A stretch of 64,000 nt of DNA from Fidelibacterota bacterium (GCA_947476625.1 CANJRA010000003.1:88439-152438), one strand, 5' to 3'. Shown: positions 1 to 9,879, counted from the first letter of the stretch. A program made the numbers and translations. Notes: generated from the letters alone by a model not told the origin.

Positions 1-448
1 AAGACGCGCGGATCTCCGTTTCGCGGGCCAGGCCCACAGCAGCATCGACATCATCGGGTACGCCCGCACAAAAGGCGTCGAGCGTCGCCGGTGTCAGCAG
101 CGGATTGTCGGCGGTGGTGACCAGCACCGCGCCCTCGAACCGCTGCTCTTCCATGGTTTTGAGCACACTGGTCGCCGGGCTGGTTGCGCCTTCGCGGAAA
201 CTGAACCGGTGCGCGCTGGGAGCGATCGCGGCCTGCACGTCGCTGTTATTCTGTATGTCCGCGACAGTGTTGGCGACGATCACGATGTCGCCGATATGCT
301 TAGCCGCCAGCAGGGTTTCAAGCACATAAAGGATCATCGGACGGCCGAGGAGCGGCAGCAGCGCCTTGCGCTTGCCGGGCGAAAGCTGCGCCAGCACGTC
401 GGCCGGGCGGTCGCCTGCAAGCAGAATGACGGTAAAAGACGCTGGCAC
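1..448 (-). CDS. NTP-transferase domain protein (MobA/GlmU-like nucleotidyltransferase), 3' end cut by window edge
   Basis: Reading the minus strand from a GTG at 448–446 gives an N-terminal nucleotidyltransferase fold. It starts with the motif FTVILLAGDRP, followed by a basic stretch PGKRKALLPLLGRP and IVIVANTV, which match the Rossmann-like NTP-binding part of sugar-phosphate nucleotidyltransferases. A TTADNPLLT segment fits the metal-binding region. About 149 residues are visible and the C-terminus lies outside the window. It follows the cytidylyltransferase–RraA gene by about 54 bases on the same strand, so both probably make an activated sugar. The start is uncertain: a TTG at 484 is also in frame and neither has a strong ribosome binding site. 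The sugar substrate cannot be told. Confidence 0.6.
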   Translation of the reverse strand, partial: MPASFTVILLAGDRPADVLAQLSPGKRKALLPLLGRPMILYVLETLLAAKHIGDIVIVANTVADIQNNSDVQAAIAPSAHRFSFREGATSPATSVLKTMEEQRFEGAVLVTTADNPLLTPATLDAFCAGVPDDVDAAVGLARETEIRAS

Positions 449-502
449 AGAAGTCCCCGGATGAGCCGTGATACCGCCCTTCAATAGCGGTAAACGGGGA
501 AG

Positions 503-1801
503 TTAAAAAGTGCCGTGTTTATCGGTTACCTTACCGACGTCCTCGCCCATGATGATGCCGTAGCGGATGTCGAATTCCTTTTTCATGGTCGCCATCGCTT
601 CGTCGCGGATCGAGGGCCAAAGGTCCTGGGGGATCGCCAGCACGCCGTCATCGTCGGCATAGACATAGTCGCCGTTATTGATGGTCACGCCGCCGATCTT
701 GATGGAACGGTTCATGGCGTAGGCGGTACCTTCATATTTGATATCGTCGCAGTAGATGCCGTGGGCAAAGACCGAGAATTCGAGCTGATTCAGTTCGGCG
801 GAATCGCGCGTATAGCTGTCGACCACGGCACCCACCGCGCCCGAACGGATGGCGATGTTGGCATTGAGATCGCCGAAGTACGCGAATTTCTTTACGTCGT
901 TTTGCACGCAGATGACGTCGCCCGGGCGAACGAAATTGTAGCTGGCCTGAGCGGTATAGATGCCCTTCCAGTCGTCGCCTTTCTTCAGCTTGCGCAATTC
1001 CAATGTCTTGGCTACGCCGAGAATGGAACGGCCGCTGATGCGCTTGAAACCGGGCGGAAACAACGCTTTGATGCCGCGCTCTTTGCAGATGTCGGCCAGC
1101 AGCGACGAACACAGATGCGGGCGAATGGCATCGAGCTTAGCGTTGTGCGCGGCGCGGTAACCGGCGCAAATGCGCTCGGCGAGTGACAGATCATCGGGCC
1201 AGTTGACGTCGAAGGCTTCTTCGTCGGTCAACTCAAACAACACCACCTTGTCGCCAAAGCGGCGCTTGGGTTTCGGTTTGCCCTTTTGCTTGCGGACCAT
1301 ATAGAGGCCCATGGACTCAAGCACGGTCTCGGGCAGATCGACGGAATTGGGAATGCGGCCTTCACCATAAGCAGGGGGCCCCTTTTCCCAGGTGTACTGC
1401 TTGCGCTTCTGCACGGCGACCAGAGAGTCCGCCTTGGCGTCGGCTTTCAACGCCTTGATCGCCTGCGTCATGGTCTCGGCGGTCATGAAGGGGCTAGTGC
1501 ACAGACATTGGATGTAGATGTCGGCTTCGACCTGTTTGCACTCGTTGGCGAACAGTTCATGGCCATCGGTTTTGTTAGAGGCCAGCGTCGGCTTGCGCTT
1601 GAGGATTTTGACCGGCAGGTCCGAGGCCATTTCGATGATGGCATCGGATTCCGTATCCAAATACACGTCATCGATCTCGGGACAGGCGAGTAGCTGTTTA
1701 AGTTTGCGCTTAAAAAGATAGTCGCCGTCGAGAATGACGGTGTTTTTGTTACGGATGCGGGTGCTTTCACCCTTCGCGGGCACAAACGCCACGGTACGCA
1801 T
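503..1801 (-). CDS. CMP-sugar cytidylyltransferase fused to an RraA-like domain
   Basis: A 432-residue protein with two recognisable halves. Residues 1–225 resemble acylneuraminate/CMP-sialic-type cytidylyltransferases: an N-terminal VAFVPAKGESTRIRNKN motif (CTP-binding P-loop-like region), then YIQCLCTSPF and DVNWPDDL. Residues about 235–425 resemble the RraA/HMG-aldolase-like fold: RPGDVICVQND, a GDLNANIAIRSGAVGAVVDS segment and a late YVYADDDGVLAIP motif. The start at ATG 1801 is chosen because GGGAG lies eight bases upstream; a TTG six codons earlier is less likely. The cytidylyltransferase half would activate a nonulosonic or KDO-like sugar with CTP. The role of the RraA half is unknown; members of that fold include aldolases, isomerases and RNase E inhibitors. 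It is upstream of another nucleotidyltransferase on the same strand. Confidence 0.72.
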   Translation of the reverse strand: MRTVAFVPAKGESTRIRNKNTVILDGDYLFKRKLKQLLACPEIDDVYLDTESDAIIEMASDLPVKILKRKPTLASNKTDGHELFANECKQVEADIYIQCLCTSPFMTAETMTQAIKALKADAKADSLVAVQKRKQYTWEKGPPAYGEGRIPNSVDLPETVLESMGLYMVRKQKGKPKPKRRFGDKVVLFELTDEEAFDVNWPDDLSLAERICAGYRAAHNAKLDAIRPHLCSSLLADICKERGIKALFPPGFKRISGRSILGVAKTLELRKLKKGDDWKGIYTAQASYNFVRPGDVICVQNDVKKFAYFGDLNANIAIRSGAVGAVVDSYTRDSAELNQLEFSVFAHGIYCDDIKYEGTAYAMNRSIKIGGVTINNGDYVYADDDGVLAIPQDLWPSIRDEAMATMKKEFDIRYGIIMGEDVGKVTDKHGTF

Positions 1802-1950
1802 CGATAGTCTCCCACCCAAATTAGGGAATTACCCGGCTGTACCCTAGGACCAGCTGGTTAAAAATTGGTTCTAAAGGGTGTCATCCGCTTGAACCGACAG
1901 GTTAATCCTTTACGCTGGCGCAACCCCCTCATCCCTCGTGCGGACATCCC

Positions 1951-4590
1951 ATGAAAACCGAGCAGCCCCCCAAAAACGCCCCGACTGTTATCCGTCTGGC
2001 CGATTACACGCCGCCGGACTACCAGATTGACTCCGTGGACCTGGTTTTCGACCTGGACCCGCAGGCGACCCGCGTCAAAACGACCTTAAAAATTACCAGC
2101 GCCCACGACCGCGCCAAGGGCGTAAGGCCGCTGGAATTGAACGGCGAGCACTTAAAACTGCTGAGCATTGCCATCGACGGCAAACCTTTGGCCACCGACG
2201 CCTATGAGGTGACCGACGAAACCCTGACCATTGCCCTGCCCCCCGCCGCCTTCACGCTGGAAACCGAGGTCGAGATTAGCCCGGAGGCCAACAAGGCGCT
2301 GGAAGGTCTGTACGTTTCGCGCAGCGTGTTCTGCACCCAGTGCGAAGCCGAAGGCTTCCGCCGTATTACCTATTATCCCGACCGCCCCGACGTGATGTCG
2401 GTGTTCCGGACCACCGTGCGCGCGCCGAAGCAAAGCCACCCGGTGCTGCTGTCTAACGGAAATCTGAGCACGCAGGGTGACCTGCCGGATGGTCGTCACT
2501 ATGCCGTCTGGGACGATCCGTTCCGCAAGCCGTGTTACCTGTTCGCGCTGGTAGCGGGCGATCTCGCGCATATCGCGGACACGTTCACCACCATGTCCGG
2601 GCGCAAAGTCGATTTGCGCATTTATGTCGAGCACGGCAAGCAAGACCGCGCCGGGTATGCCATGGACTCACTCAAGCGCTGTATGCGCTGGGACGAGACT
2701 GCCTTTGGGCGCGAATACGACCTCGATATTTTCAACATCGTCGCGGTCAGTGACTTCAACATGGGGGCCATGGAGAACAAGGGCCTCAATATCTTTAACG
2801 ACCGCTACATTCTGGCCGATCAGAACACCGCCACCGACATGGACTACTATTTGATCGAGTCCATCGTCGCGCATGAATACTTCCACAACTGGAGCGGCGA
2901 CCGTGTCACCTGCCGCGACTGGTTCCAGCTCAGCCTGAAAGAGGGCCTCACGGTCTTCCGCGATCAGGAATTCACCGCCGACATGCGCAGCCGCGCCAAC
3001 AAACGCATCGACGATGTCGAAGTGCTGCGCGTCACGCAGTTCCGCGAAGATGCCAGCCCCCTCGCCCATCCCGTGCGGCCCGAGAGCTATATCGAGATCA
3101 ACAACTTTTATACGTCGACGGTCTATCAAAAAGGCGCCGAAGTCATTCGCATGATGAAGACGCTGCTGGGGCCGGAGAAATTCCGCGCGGGCATGGACCT
3201 CTATTTCAAACGGCACGACGGTGAAGCCGTCACCTGCGAAGACTTTGTCCTGTCCATGGAAGACGCTTCCGGCGTTGACCTCGAGCAATTCCGGCTGTGG
3301 TACAGCCAGGCCGGCACGCCGCGTATTACCGCCTCCTGTGAATTCGACGTCGCGCAAAAGACATTCAGCCTCACGTTGACGCAAGAATGTCCGCCGACGC
3401 CGGGCCAGCCGGACAAGAAGCCTTTTCATATTCCTGTCGCCGTGGGCCTTGTCGGCGCGACCGGCCAAGACATTCCGATTAAGACCAATGTGCTTGAGCT
3501 GAAGACGCCGCGCGAAACCTTTGTCTTTACCGATGTACCCGGGCCAAAAGCACCACGCCTGTCAATCAACCGCAACTTCGCCGCACCGCTGGTCGTCAAT
3601 TTCACCCAGAGCGACGAAGACCGTGCTTTCCTCATGGCGCATGATTCCGACGCTTTCAACCGCTGGAACGCGGCGCAGGGCTATGCGTCGACCATCATTT
3701 TGCGCGCGGTGGCCGATCTTCAGGCCGGACGCACGCCGCAGCCTGACCAGAACTTCATTGATGCTGTCGGCGTGGCGATCGCCGATGACAGTATCGCGCC
3801 GGCATTCAAAGCATCACTGCTGAGCTTGCCGACCGAAGACTACATCGCCAACTTGATGGAACGCGAAGATCCGATCAATCTTCATGCCGCGCGCAAGGCC
3901 GTGCGGCGCTTTGTGGGTGCGCATCATCGACCCGCGCTGCAGCGTCTTTACGATGCATCCCGCACCAACACGCCTTACAAGCCCGACGCCGACGGCATGG
4001 GCGAACGGCTTTTGAAGCGCACGGCGCTTGGCTATCTCGCGACCCTGGAAACACCGGAAACAACCAAGCTGGTCAAAAGCCAATTCGACAGCGACGATAA
4101 TATGACCGACCGTATGGATGCGCTTTCGATCCTCAACGCCCTGGACGCACCCGAACGCGTGCAGGCGCTAGATGCGTTCTATGAGCAGTTCAAACAGGAT
4201 CATCTGGTGGTCAACAAGTGGCTGACCGTTCAGGCCAGCGCGCCGTTGCCGGGAACGCTTGCTACGGTGAAGGCCTTGATGAATCACAGCGCCTTCGACA
4301 TCAAGAACCCCAACAAGATTCGCGCATTGATCAATACGTTCTCGTTGATGAACCCGCTTAATTTTCACGCCGCGGATGGATCGGGATACGCATTCCTTGC
4401 CGATCAGATCCTAGCCATCAACGCCTTTAATCCCCTCACCGCCGCACGCCTCGTGGCGCCTTTGGGTCGGTGGCGGCGTTTTGACCAGCAGCGACAGGCG
4501 CTGATGAAGGCGCAGCTTGAACGGTTGGCGGCAGCGCCGGGCCTATCGCGGGATGTGCTTGAGCTCGTGATGAAGGGCATCAACGGCTAA
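1951..4590 (+). CDS. pepN: Aminopeptidase N (M1 family zinc peptidase)
   Basis: An 879-residue cytoplasmic zinc aminopeptidase that removes N-terminal amino acids from peptides. The M1 exopeptidase motif GAMEN lies at residues 272–276. The zinc site HEYFH is at 308–312, with the third ligand Glu331 in KEGLTVF. The length matches E. coli-type PepN (about 870), and the C-terminal part has the helical repeat region of that group. No signal peptide is visible. The ATG at 1951 is supported by the conserved start of the fold shortly after it. It converges with the efflux transporter gene on the other strand, with only two bases between the stop codons. Confidence 0.95.
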   Translation: MKTEQPPKNAPTVIRLADYTPPDYQIDSVDLVFDLDPQATRVKTTLKITSAHDRAKGVRPLELNGEHLKLLSIAIDGKPLATDAYEVTDETLTIALPPAAFTLETEVEISPEANKALEGLYVSRSVFCTQCEAEGFRRITYYPDRPDVMSVFRTTVRAPKQSHPVLLSNGNLSTQGDLPDGRHYAVWDDPFRKPCYLFALVAGDLAHIADTFTTMSGRKVDLRIYVEHGKQDRAGYAMDSLKRCMRWDETAFGREYDLDIFNIVAVSDFNMGAMENKGLNIFNDRYILADQNTATDMDYYLIESIVAHEYFHNWSGDRVTCRDWFQLSLKEGLTVFRDQEFTADMRSRANKRIDDVEVLRVTQFREDASPLAHPVRPESYIEINNFYTSTVYQKGAEVIRMMKTLLGPEKFRAGMDLYFKRHDGEAVTCEDFVLSMEDASGVDLEQFRLWYSQAGTPRITASCEFDVAQKTFSLTLTQECPPTPGQPDKKPFHIPVAVGLVGATGQDIPIKTNVLELKTPRETFVFTDVPGPKAPRLSINRNFAAPLVVNFTQSDEDRAFLMAHDSDAFNRWNAAQGYASTIILRAVADLQAGRTPQPDQNFIDAVGVAIADDSIAPAFKASLLSLPTEDYIANLMEREDPINLHAARKAVRRFVGAHHRPALQRLYDASRTNTPYKPDADGMGERLLKRTALGYLATLETPETTKLVKSQFDSDDNMTDRMDALSILNALDAPERVQALDAFYEQFKQDHLVVNKWLTVQASAPLPGTLATVKALMNHSAFDIKNPNKIRALINTFSLMNPLNFHAADGSGYAFLADQILAINAFNPLTAARLVAPLGRWRRFDQQRQALMKAQLERLAAAPGLSRDVLELVMKGING

Positions 4591-4592
4591 GC

Positions 4593-6122
4593 TTACATCT
4601 CGACGACGGCATGCTCCGTGGGGCTGGGCGCGAACTTACGCTTACGCAGCAATAAGATGAATGGAATGGTGATGGCGGTAATGATCGTCATCAGCACGAA
4701 GGCGTCGATATAGGCGATCATCGCAGCTTGACGCGTTACGACGCCGTTCAAAATAGCGACCCCCTGCGGCCCGGACATTATCGGAAGTTCGGTGATCATG
4801 TTCTGCACCGGTCGGCTGAGTGGTGTGATGTGCTCACTCAAGAGAGCATGATTGGTTTGAGTTTGGCGCGAGATAATGTTCGTGACGAGGGTGATGCCGA
4901 TACTGCTGCCGATGGTACGAATCAGGCTGTTAATCGACGTCGCTTGCACGCGGTAGGTCGGCAGCAGCGTGCCGAACGCCAACATCGTCATCGGCGAGAA
5001 GAACAAGCCTATGCCCACACCTTGCAATGCACCGCTGACAATTAATTCGTGCGACGTGACGTTAAGATCGAACCCCGCCATATAGTACATAGAGTACGAC
5101 GTCATGGCCGTGCCGATCATCATCAGCAGGCGCGAATCTATAAATTTCACAAGTCTGGCTGAAAGACCCATGGCGATGAACATGCCAATGCCGCGCGGCA
5201 TCATCAGAAAGCCAGTCTCGATGACGGGATATCCCAAAAGACTTTGCAGCATAGTCGGCAGTAGCGCCATGGTCGCAAAGATCGTCAGGCCGCTGATGAA
5301 TCCTAACGTCGTGCCGGTCACAAAATTAAGATCTTTGAACATTTTCAGATTGATAAACGGATTATTGGTCGTCAGAACGTGAACGATGAACAGATAGAAC
5401 GAGATGGCCGCTATGCCGGCCTCTATCAGAATCTCCAGCGACAAAAACCAGTCTTGAGTCTCGCCGCGGTCCAGCATCAGCTGAAACGACGCCAGAGCAA
5501 TGGCGATAAACGCGAAGCCCTTGAAATCGAAATTCGGCATCGTGGTTTTCTTGTGGCCTGGCATAAAGATCCAGATGCCGACCAGGCACAGCAAACCAAT
5601 CGGCATATTGATGAAGAAACACCAGCGCCATCCCCAGGTATCGGTGATGTAGCCGCCGATGGTCGGCCCGATCACCGGTCCCAGAACCACACCCATGCCC
5701 CAAATGGACAATGCCGAGCCGTGTTTTTCGGGGGGATAAATATTCAAAATAACCGTCTGCGCGAGCGGCACTAAACCCGCGCCTGCAAATCCTTGGATGA
5801 TGCGAAAGATCACCATTTCCGGCAGGTTCTGCGCGATGCCGCACAGCATGGAAGCAACCGTGAAGGTGCCGACCATGAATAAGAACACATACTTTGTACC
5901 GAAGCGTTCGGTCAGATAACCGATCAACGTCATACCAATGGCCGAGGCCACCACATACGACGTCAGAACCCAGATGATCTGGTCCTGGGCGGCATTCATG
6001 CTGCCTTGCATATGCGGCAGAGCGACGTTGGCGATGGTCGTGTCCAACGTCTGCATCACCGCCGCCGCCATAATGACGATGGTGATGATGATCGTTTGGC
6101 CGGTGACCTTCAAATCAGACAT
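4593..6122 (-). CDS. DHA2-family MFS drug efflux transporter (EmrB/QacA-like)
   Basis: A 509-residue protein with about 14 hydrophobic segments, typical of the 14-TM drug:proton antiporters of the DHA2 group. The N-terminus carries LDTTIANVALP (the TM1 signature of EmrB/QacA), and GVVLGPVIGPTIGG is motif C, the antiporter motif. It is the last gene of a marR-hlyD-MFS operon, 12 bases after the adaptor. The transporter probably works with the HlyD adaptor, and an outer-membrane channel encoded elsewhere, to expel hydrophobic compounds. The substrate cannot be told. Confidence 0.9.
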   Translation of the reverse strand: MSDLKVTGQTIIITIVIMAAAVMQTLDTTIANVALPHMQGSMNAAQDQIIWVLTSYVVASAIGMTLIGYLTERFGTKYVFLFMVGTFTVASMLCGIAQNLPEMVIFRIIQGFAGAGLVPLAQTVILNIYPPEKHGSALSIWGMGVVLGPVIGPTIGGYITDTWGWRWCFFINMPIGLLCLVGIWIFMPGHKKTTMPNFDFKGFAFIAIALASFQLMLDRGETQDWFLSLEILIEAGIAAISFYLFIVHVLTTNNPFINLKMFKDLNFVTGTTLGFISGLTIFATMALLPTMLQSLLGYPVIETGFLMMPRGIGMFIAMGLSARLVKFIDSRLLMMIGTAMTSYSMYYMAGFDLNVTSHELIVSGALQGVGIGLFFSPMTMLAFGTLLPTYRVQATSINSLIRTIGSSIGITLVTNIISRQTQTNHALLSEHITPLSRPVQNMITELPIMSGPQGVAILNGVVTRQAAMIAYIDAFVLMTIITAITIPFILLLRKRKFAPSPTEHAVVEM

Positions 6123-6134
6123 GGAAAGCCGCGT

Positions 6135-7211
6135 CTAGTTCAACAGCCGCTGGAGGCGCGTACGCCCGGTATCGACATCGGCAACAACGCTCATGCCTGC
6201 GCGCAAGATCTCATTCTCATCGGGATTGTCGACCGAGATACGCACCGGAATGCGCTGCACGACCTTGATCCAGTTGCCCGTCGAATTTTGCGCGGGAAGC
6301 ACCGAGAATTCTGCTCCGGTGGCGCCGGCAATGCTTTCAACACGTCCATGGAAAATCTTTCCCGGATACGTATCGACGCCGATTTCCACGGGCTGATTGA
6401 GTTTCATAAGCGTGAGGTCGGTTTCCTTGAAGTTCGCTTCAATCCACACGCCATGCGTGGAAACCACACTCAACAGCGGCACGCCCGTGCGGGCATATTC
6501 GCCAAGCTTGGGCAAACCAACCACCGTTCCATCGAACGGCGCAACGACGACGGACCAGCCCAGAAGATGTTCGGCCGCGATCTTGGAGGTGTAAGCAACC
6601 TTATAACTCGGCAATGTCTCGGGCGCGGCCTTGGGGTCGCCATTGAGGCGCGCCAGGATTTCGGCCTCCTCTTGCTTGAGAAGGGTGATGTTCTGACGCG
6701 CAGATTCTAACGCGTGGCGCGCTTCATCCAGTTTCGCGGCAGCAACAAAGTTATTGGCCGCCAGCGCCGACTGACGTTTGAACTCGCGGTCGGCAAAAGC
6801 GACGTTGCCCTGCATGATGGCAAGCGATGCCTCTTTTTGCGCATAACGCGCCTTATCGCTTTGGATGCTCGTCAGCGCGTTTTGCAACTGCGCTTCGCTT
6901 GACGCTAGGCCGAGGCGGAAATTGGTGTCGTCCAACGTGAGCAGCTTTTGGCCCTTCGTGACCGTTTGATTCTCGCCCACGAATAAAGCCGTCACCGAGC
7001 CCGAGACTTGCGGGCTCAGCGAGGCGATATCGGTTTTGACGTAAGCGTTGTCGGTGCCGACATAGCGGCCGCTTGTTAGATACCAGCCAACCGCCGCCAC
7101 AATCGCGACGGCGGGAACCACCACCATCAAGATGCGCCTCAGAAATTGCCTCTGGTTAGGGGCGTTTTCGTCGAGCGACGATTGAAGTGATACCTTCGAT
7201 TCTGCATTCAT
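6135..7211 (-). CDS. HlyD/EmrA-family membrane fusion protein
   Basis: A 358-residue periplasmic adaptor. One membrane anchor lies near residues 27–47 (RILMVVVPAVAIVAAVGWYL). After it come the biotinyl-lipoyl-like start SGRYVGTDNAYVKTDIASLSPQVSG, a long helical hairpin region at about 95–190, and the matching lipoyl/barrel half (VVAPFDGTVVG, later VEIGVDTYPGKIFHG). The length is normal for EmrA. It overlaps the upstream marR gene by four bases and precedes the MFS gene by 12, so the three are surely co-transcribed. It bridges the inner-membrane pump to an outer-membrane channel. Confidence 0.9.
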   Translation of the reverse strand: MNAESKVSLQSSLDENAPNQRQFLRRILMVVVPAVAIVAAVGWYLTSGRYVGTDNAYVKTDIASLSPQVSGSVTALFVGENQTVTKGQKLLTLDDTNFRLGLASSEAQLQNALTSIQSDKARYAQKEASLAIMQGNVAFADREFKRQSALAANNFVAAAKLDEARHALESARQNITLLKQEEAEILARLNGDPKAAPETLPSYKVAYTSKIAAEHLLGWSVVVAPFDGTVVGLPKLGEYARTGVPLLSVVSTHGVWIEANFKETDLTLMKLNQPVEIGVDTYPGKIFHGRVESIAGATGAEFSVLPAQNSTGNWIKVVQRIPVRISVDNPDENEILRAGMSVVADVDTGRTRLQRLLN

Positions 7212-7702
7212 GGCGTTGGCCGGCCGGTCTGCGTTAAATTTATGCTTTTGCGGGCGAGCTTGGCCTCGGCTTTGCCAAAGTTCGATCTGATGCGGATCAA
7301 AAGTTCGATCGTGTCCCGCTGCTCTTCTTCCGTCAGCCCCTTGCTGGCGATCATCTGTATTTCGTCGCCAACGTTGTGGAGAATTTTCAGGATCGGGAGC
7401 GCGCGCGGAGTGATGGACAGTTGGATGATGCGCTTGTCGCTTGGATCGGGTGTGCGCTCGATCAGCCCGGTTTTCTCCATGCGGGTCAGAATGCGCGCAA
7501 CGGCAATCGGCTGCATTTCCAGGATGTCGGCGAGGCCCGCCTGACTGATGCCTTCATTGCGTTCCAAAAGCCAAAGCGTCTGCCACTGCCCCTGGGTAAA
7601 ACCATGGCTGCGAGCGCGGCGATTGAAATGCCGGCGGACAGTCCGCGAAGTTTCATAAATTTCGCGAACAATCGTAAGGGGATTGAGATGATGATGTACC
7701 AT
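7208..7702 (-). CDS. MarR-family transcriptional regulator of the efflux operon
   Basis: A 164-residue winged-helix repressor of the MarR group. The recognition region reads SQAGLADILEMQPIAVARILTRM, followed by the wing GLIERTPDPSDKR, which contains the conserved D-x-R-x(3)-R-like pattern (DPSDKRIIQLS). It is the first gene of the operon and overlaps the HlyD gene by four bases, so it very likely controls its own operon and responds to the pump's substrates. A TATAC-rich stretch with repeated GTATAC lies just upstream and is a plausible operator. Confidence 0.9.
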   Translation of the reverse strand: MVHHHLNPLTIVREIYETSRTVRRHFNRRARSHGFTQGQWQTLWLLERNEGISQAGLADILEMQPIAVARILTRMEKTGLIERTPDPSDKRIIQLSITPRALPILKILHNVGDEIQMIASKGLTEEEQRDTIELLIRIRSNFGKAEAKLARKSINLTQTGRPTP

Positions 7703-7731
7703 GACGACGATTTACCATACTAAAAGGATTG

Positions 7732-7762
7732 GTATACAGCATATACTATATGACATGTATAC
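7732..7762. promoter_or_regulatory. Possible MarR operator/promoter with paired GTATAC sites
   Basis: Two GTATAC hexamers (7732–7737 and 7757–7762), each palindromic, flank the AT-rich sequence CATATACTATATG, itself nearly palindromic. The stretch lies about 30–60 bases upstream of the marR start and is the only AT-rich region there. MarR proteins usually bind such palindromes over the promoter. That it is the operator is inference. Confidence 0.4.
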
Positions 7763-7803
7763 GAGTCAGCCATGCAGATTTGCATGGATTTATCTAACTG
7801 ATT

Positions 7804-9046
7804 TCAAATGATATTTTTAGCGTATTGCTTGGCGAGTGCCGGCACGAACGAGGGCGTGCGTGATGATACGGCAATGCCTGCACCAGCGGCTGCGATCAGA
7901 ATCTCTTCCATGTCGCGGCAATAGCTCCAGAACTCTTCCTCATAGTTTCGGTCCCAGAACCCGGCATGGACCCGGTGGGTGACGGCCATTTTGCCCATGT
8001 AGTCGTCTTCATTGGCATGGGACCAAGGTTTGGTCGCGGCAGCAAACGGCATGCAATCGCAGCCGTAGATATCGACCTTCTTGGAGATCGTGAACGCCAC
8101 CGGCAGAACAATCATGGTGAAAATATTCGCCGTGGCGGCCGTGATGAATTCCTTGGTTAGGTCGACATTGAAGCGCGGACGCCGGTCGTTACCGATACCG
8201 ATAATGTGCGCATGCGCTTTGGGCGCGACCACTTCGCGGAAATAAGGCACGTAGCCAAGCTGCGTGATCACGACGCGATTCGGATCGGTCATGGCGCGCA
8301 CTAAATCCTGCCGGAACCGGCCAGCATAGAGCGGGGCGCCGCAATGCTGGATCGGATCGCCGCAGAATATCAATTTGGGGTTTCAGATGCGCGAGTGCGG
8401 CTTCGTCGGCGATGGTCGAATTGCAGATGGCGCGCAACGCGGGGCCGGGATCGAACTTGGTCTCGACCACGCGCGCCAAGGACGGCCCATTGCCGAAAGC
8501 GCTGACCGGCCGATTTTTCCATGTCTTCAAGTGCTGCGAAAAAACCGCGCAACAATCGGTCACCAGCTTCTCGAGTTCCGACTGCGCAAAAAGTTGATAG
8601 ATGAAACAAATCACCGATAGCGTTTCTTGTTGAACCGTGTGCGGATCGGCCCATATCAGTTCTGCACCGGTTTGAGCGGCAATGCGGCGCGCGGCGGCCA
8701 CGGCTTGTTCGCTCTGCGTATCCCAGACAATGATGCCTTTTAATTTGGGATAGCGTGCTTTTGTGTACTACGATGGATCGAGCGCGGAGTCTTGTAACAG
8801 AGTCACTTTGTCTGTGTAACGCGGTGCATAACTGGCGATGACCGGATCGAGATCGCGGTTGAGATAGACCTTGGCTATGGTTAGGATTTTCCCCGCATCA
8901 AGCAGCGCAAAATCGTCGCCGGCGTAGGGAAAAATCAGCCGCTCGATTTTGGGCAACGCCGGGAGAAAATGCCAAACGCTGCGAAAGAGCTGATCAAACA
9001 GCGCCGGTCGCGTCGGGAATGGTGGATAGAACAAAATATCGACCAT
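7804..9046 (-). pseudogene. Broken GNGPSL-type transferase (DUF115/GT42-like)
   Basis: Read from ATG 9046, a protein of about 413 residues is interrupted twice. An in-frame TAG at 8768–8770 follows QDSALDPS, and the same frame then continues with YTKARYPKLKGIIVWDTQ. A one-base shift lies in the run GGGG at 8377–8380, where LAHLKP should continue as KLIFCGDPIQHCG. The restored protein has FGNGPSLARV, then CNSTIADE and a late IYGCDCMPF motif. This pattern is shared by DUF115/motility accessory factor-like proteins and family 42 sialyltransferases, so a sugar transferase role is likely for the ancestor. Two separate lesions argue against a single sequencing error, but the homopolymer one could be technical. 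The family call is moderate. Confidence 0.6.
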
Positions 9047-9133
9047 GAAGCGCAATCCTACCTTCCGGCATCGTTTTGGCCAATGCCGGGTTTGTTGTGT
9101 ACGCAATAACTTCGCTTATCAGGGAGAATACCA

Positions 9134-9865
9134 ATGATGATGACTTCGCTACGCCGGGTTGCCGGCGCTGTGGCTTTGGCAATGACGTTGGCCACCCCCG
9201 TGTTTGCCGCGCCGTCGATGGACTCACCGACCGAGGCTAAGCTCAAGACCGTGCTGTCGGGCACGCAACGCAGCGAAGCCAACAAAATGCGCGACCCTCA
9301 CCGTCATCCGCTCGAGACCCTCAAGTTCTTCGGTTTCAAACAGGACATGGCCGTACTTGAGATCAATCCAGGTGGCGCGGGCTGGTGGAAGGAATTCCTT
9401 CAGCCTCTGTTGGCCGAGAAAGGCAAATATGTCGGAGCGTCGCTCCAGGTCGGCGGCCCAGCGCTCGTACCGCCGGGATCGATGGACATGGTGCTGACCT
9501 TCCGCAATTTGCATAACTACCTGATGAGCGACAACGTGAAGCCCGCAATCGGCATCATGTTTGCGGCGTTGAAGCCGGGTGGCTACCTGGGCATCGAGGA
9601 GCATCGCGCTCCTACGACAGCCGCGCAGGATCCGAAGGCCATGTCGGGCTATGTGCGTGAAGACTATGCAATCAAGTTGTTTGAAGACGCCGGTTTCAAA
9701 TTCGTCGCCAAGTCCGAGATCAATGCCAACCCTAAGGACACTAAAGATTATCCGAAGGGTGTCTGGACACTGCCGCCGAATTACGCGGCCGGCGATAAGG
9801 AAAAATATGCAGCCATCGGTGAAAGCGATCGCTTCACCCTGCTGTTCCAGAAGCCTGAAAAATAG
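9134..9865 (+). CDS. Exported class I SAM methyltransferase-like protein
   Basis: A 243-residue protein. Residues 1–27 form a Sec signal peptide (basic MTSLRR, a hydrophobic core, cleavage after VFAAPS). The remainder looks like a Rossmann methyltransferase: VLEINPGGAGWW at the position of motif I, a DMVLTFRNLHNYL segment at motif IV, and ALKPGGYLGIEEHRAP at motif V. This matches a group of predicted periplasmic methyltransferase-like proteins. How SAM would reach the periplasm is unclear, so the biochemical role is open. The start has GGGAG ten bases upstream. It stands alone between two pseudogenes that run in the opposite direction. Confidence 0.75.
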   Translation: MMMTSLRRVAGAVALAMTLATPVFAAPSMDSPTEAKLKTVLSGTQRSEANKMRDPHRHPLETLKFFGFKQDMAVLEINPGGAGWWKEFLQPLLAEKGKYVGASLQVGGPALVPPGSMDMVLTFRNLHNYLMSDNVKPAIGIMFAALKPGGYLGIEEHRAPTTAAQDPKAMSGYVREDYAIKLFEDAGFKFVAKSEINANPKDTKDYPKGVWTLPPNYAAGDKEKYAAIGESDRFTLLFQKPEK

Positions 9866-9879
9866 AAGGTTGTTTTTTG

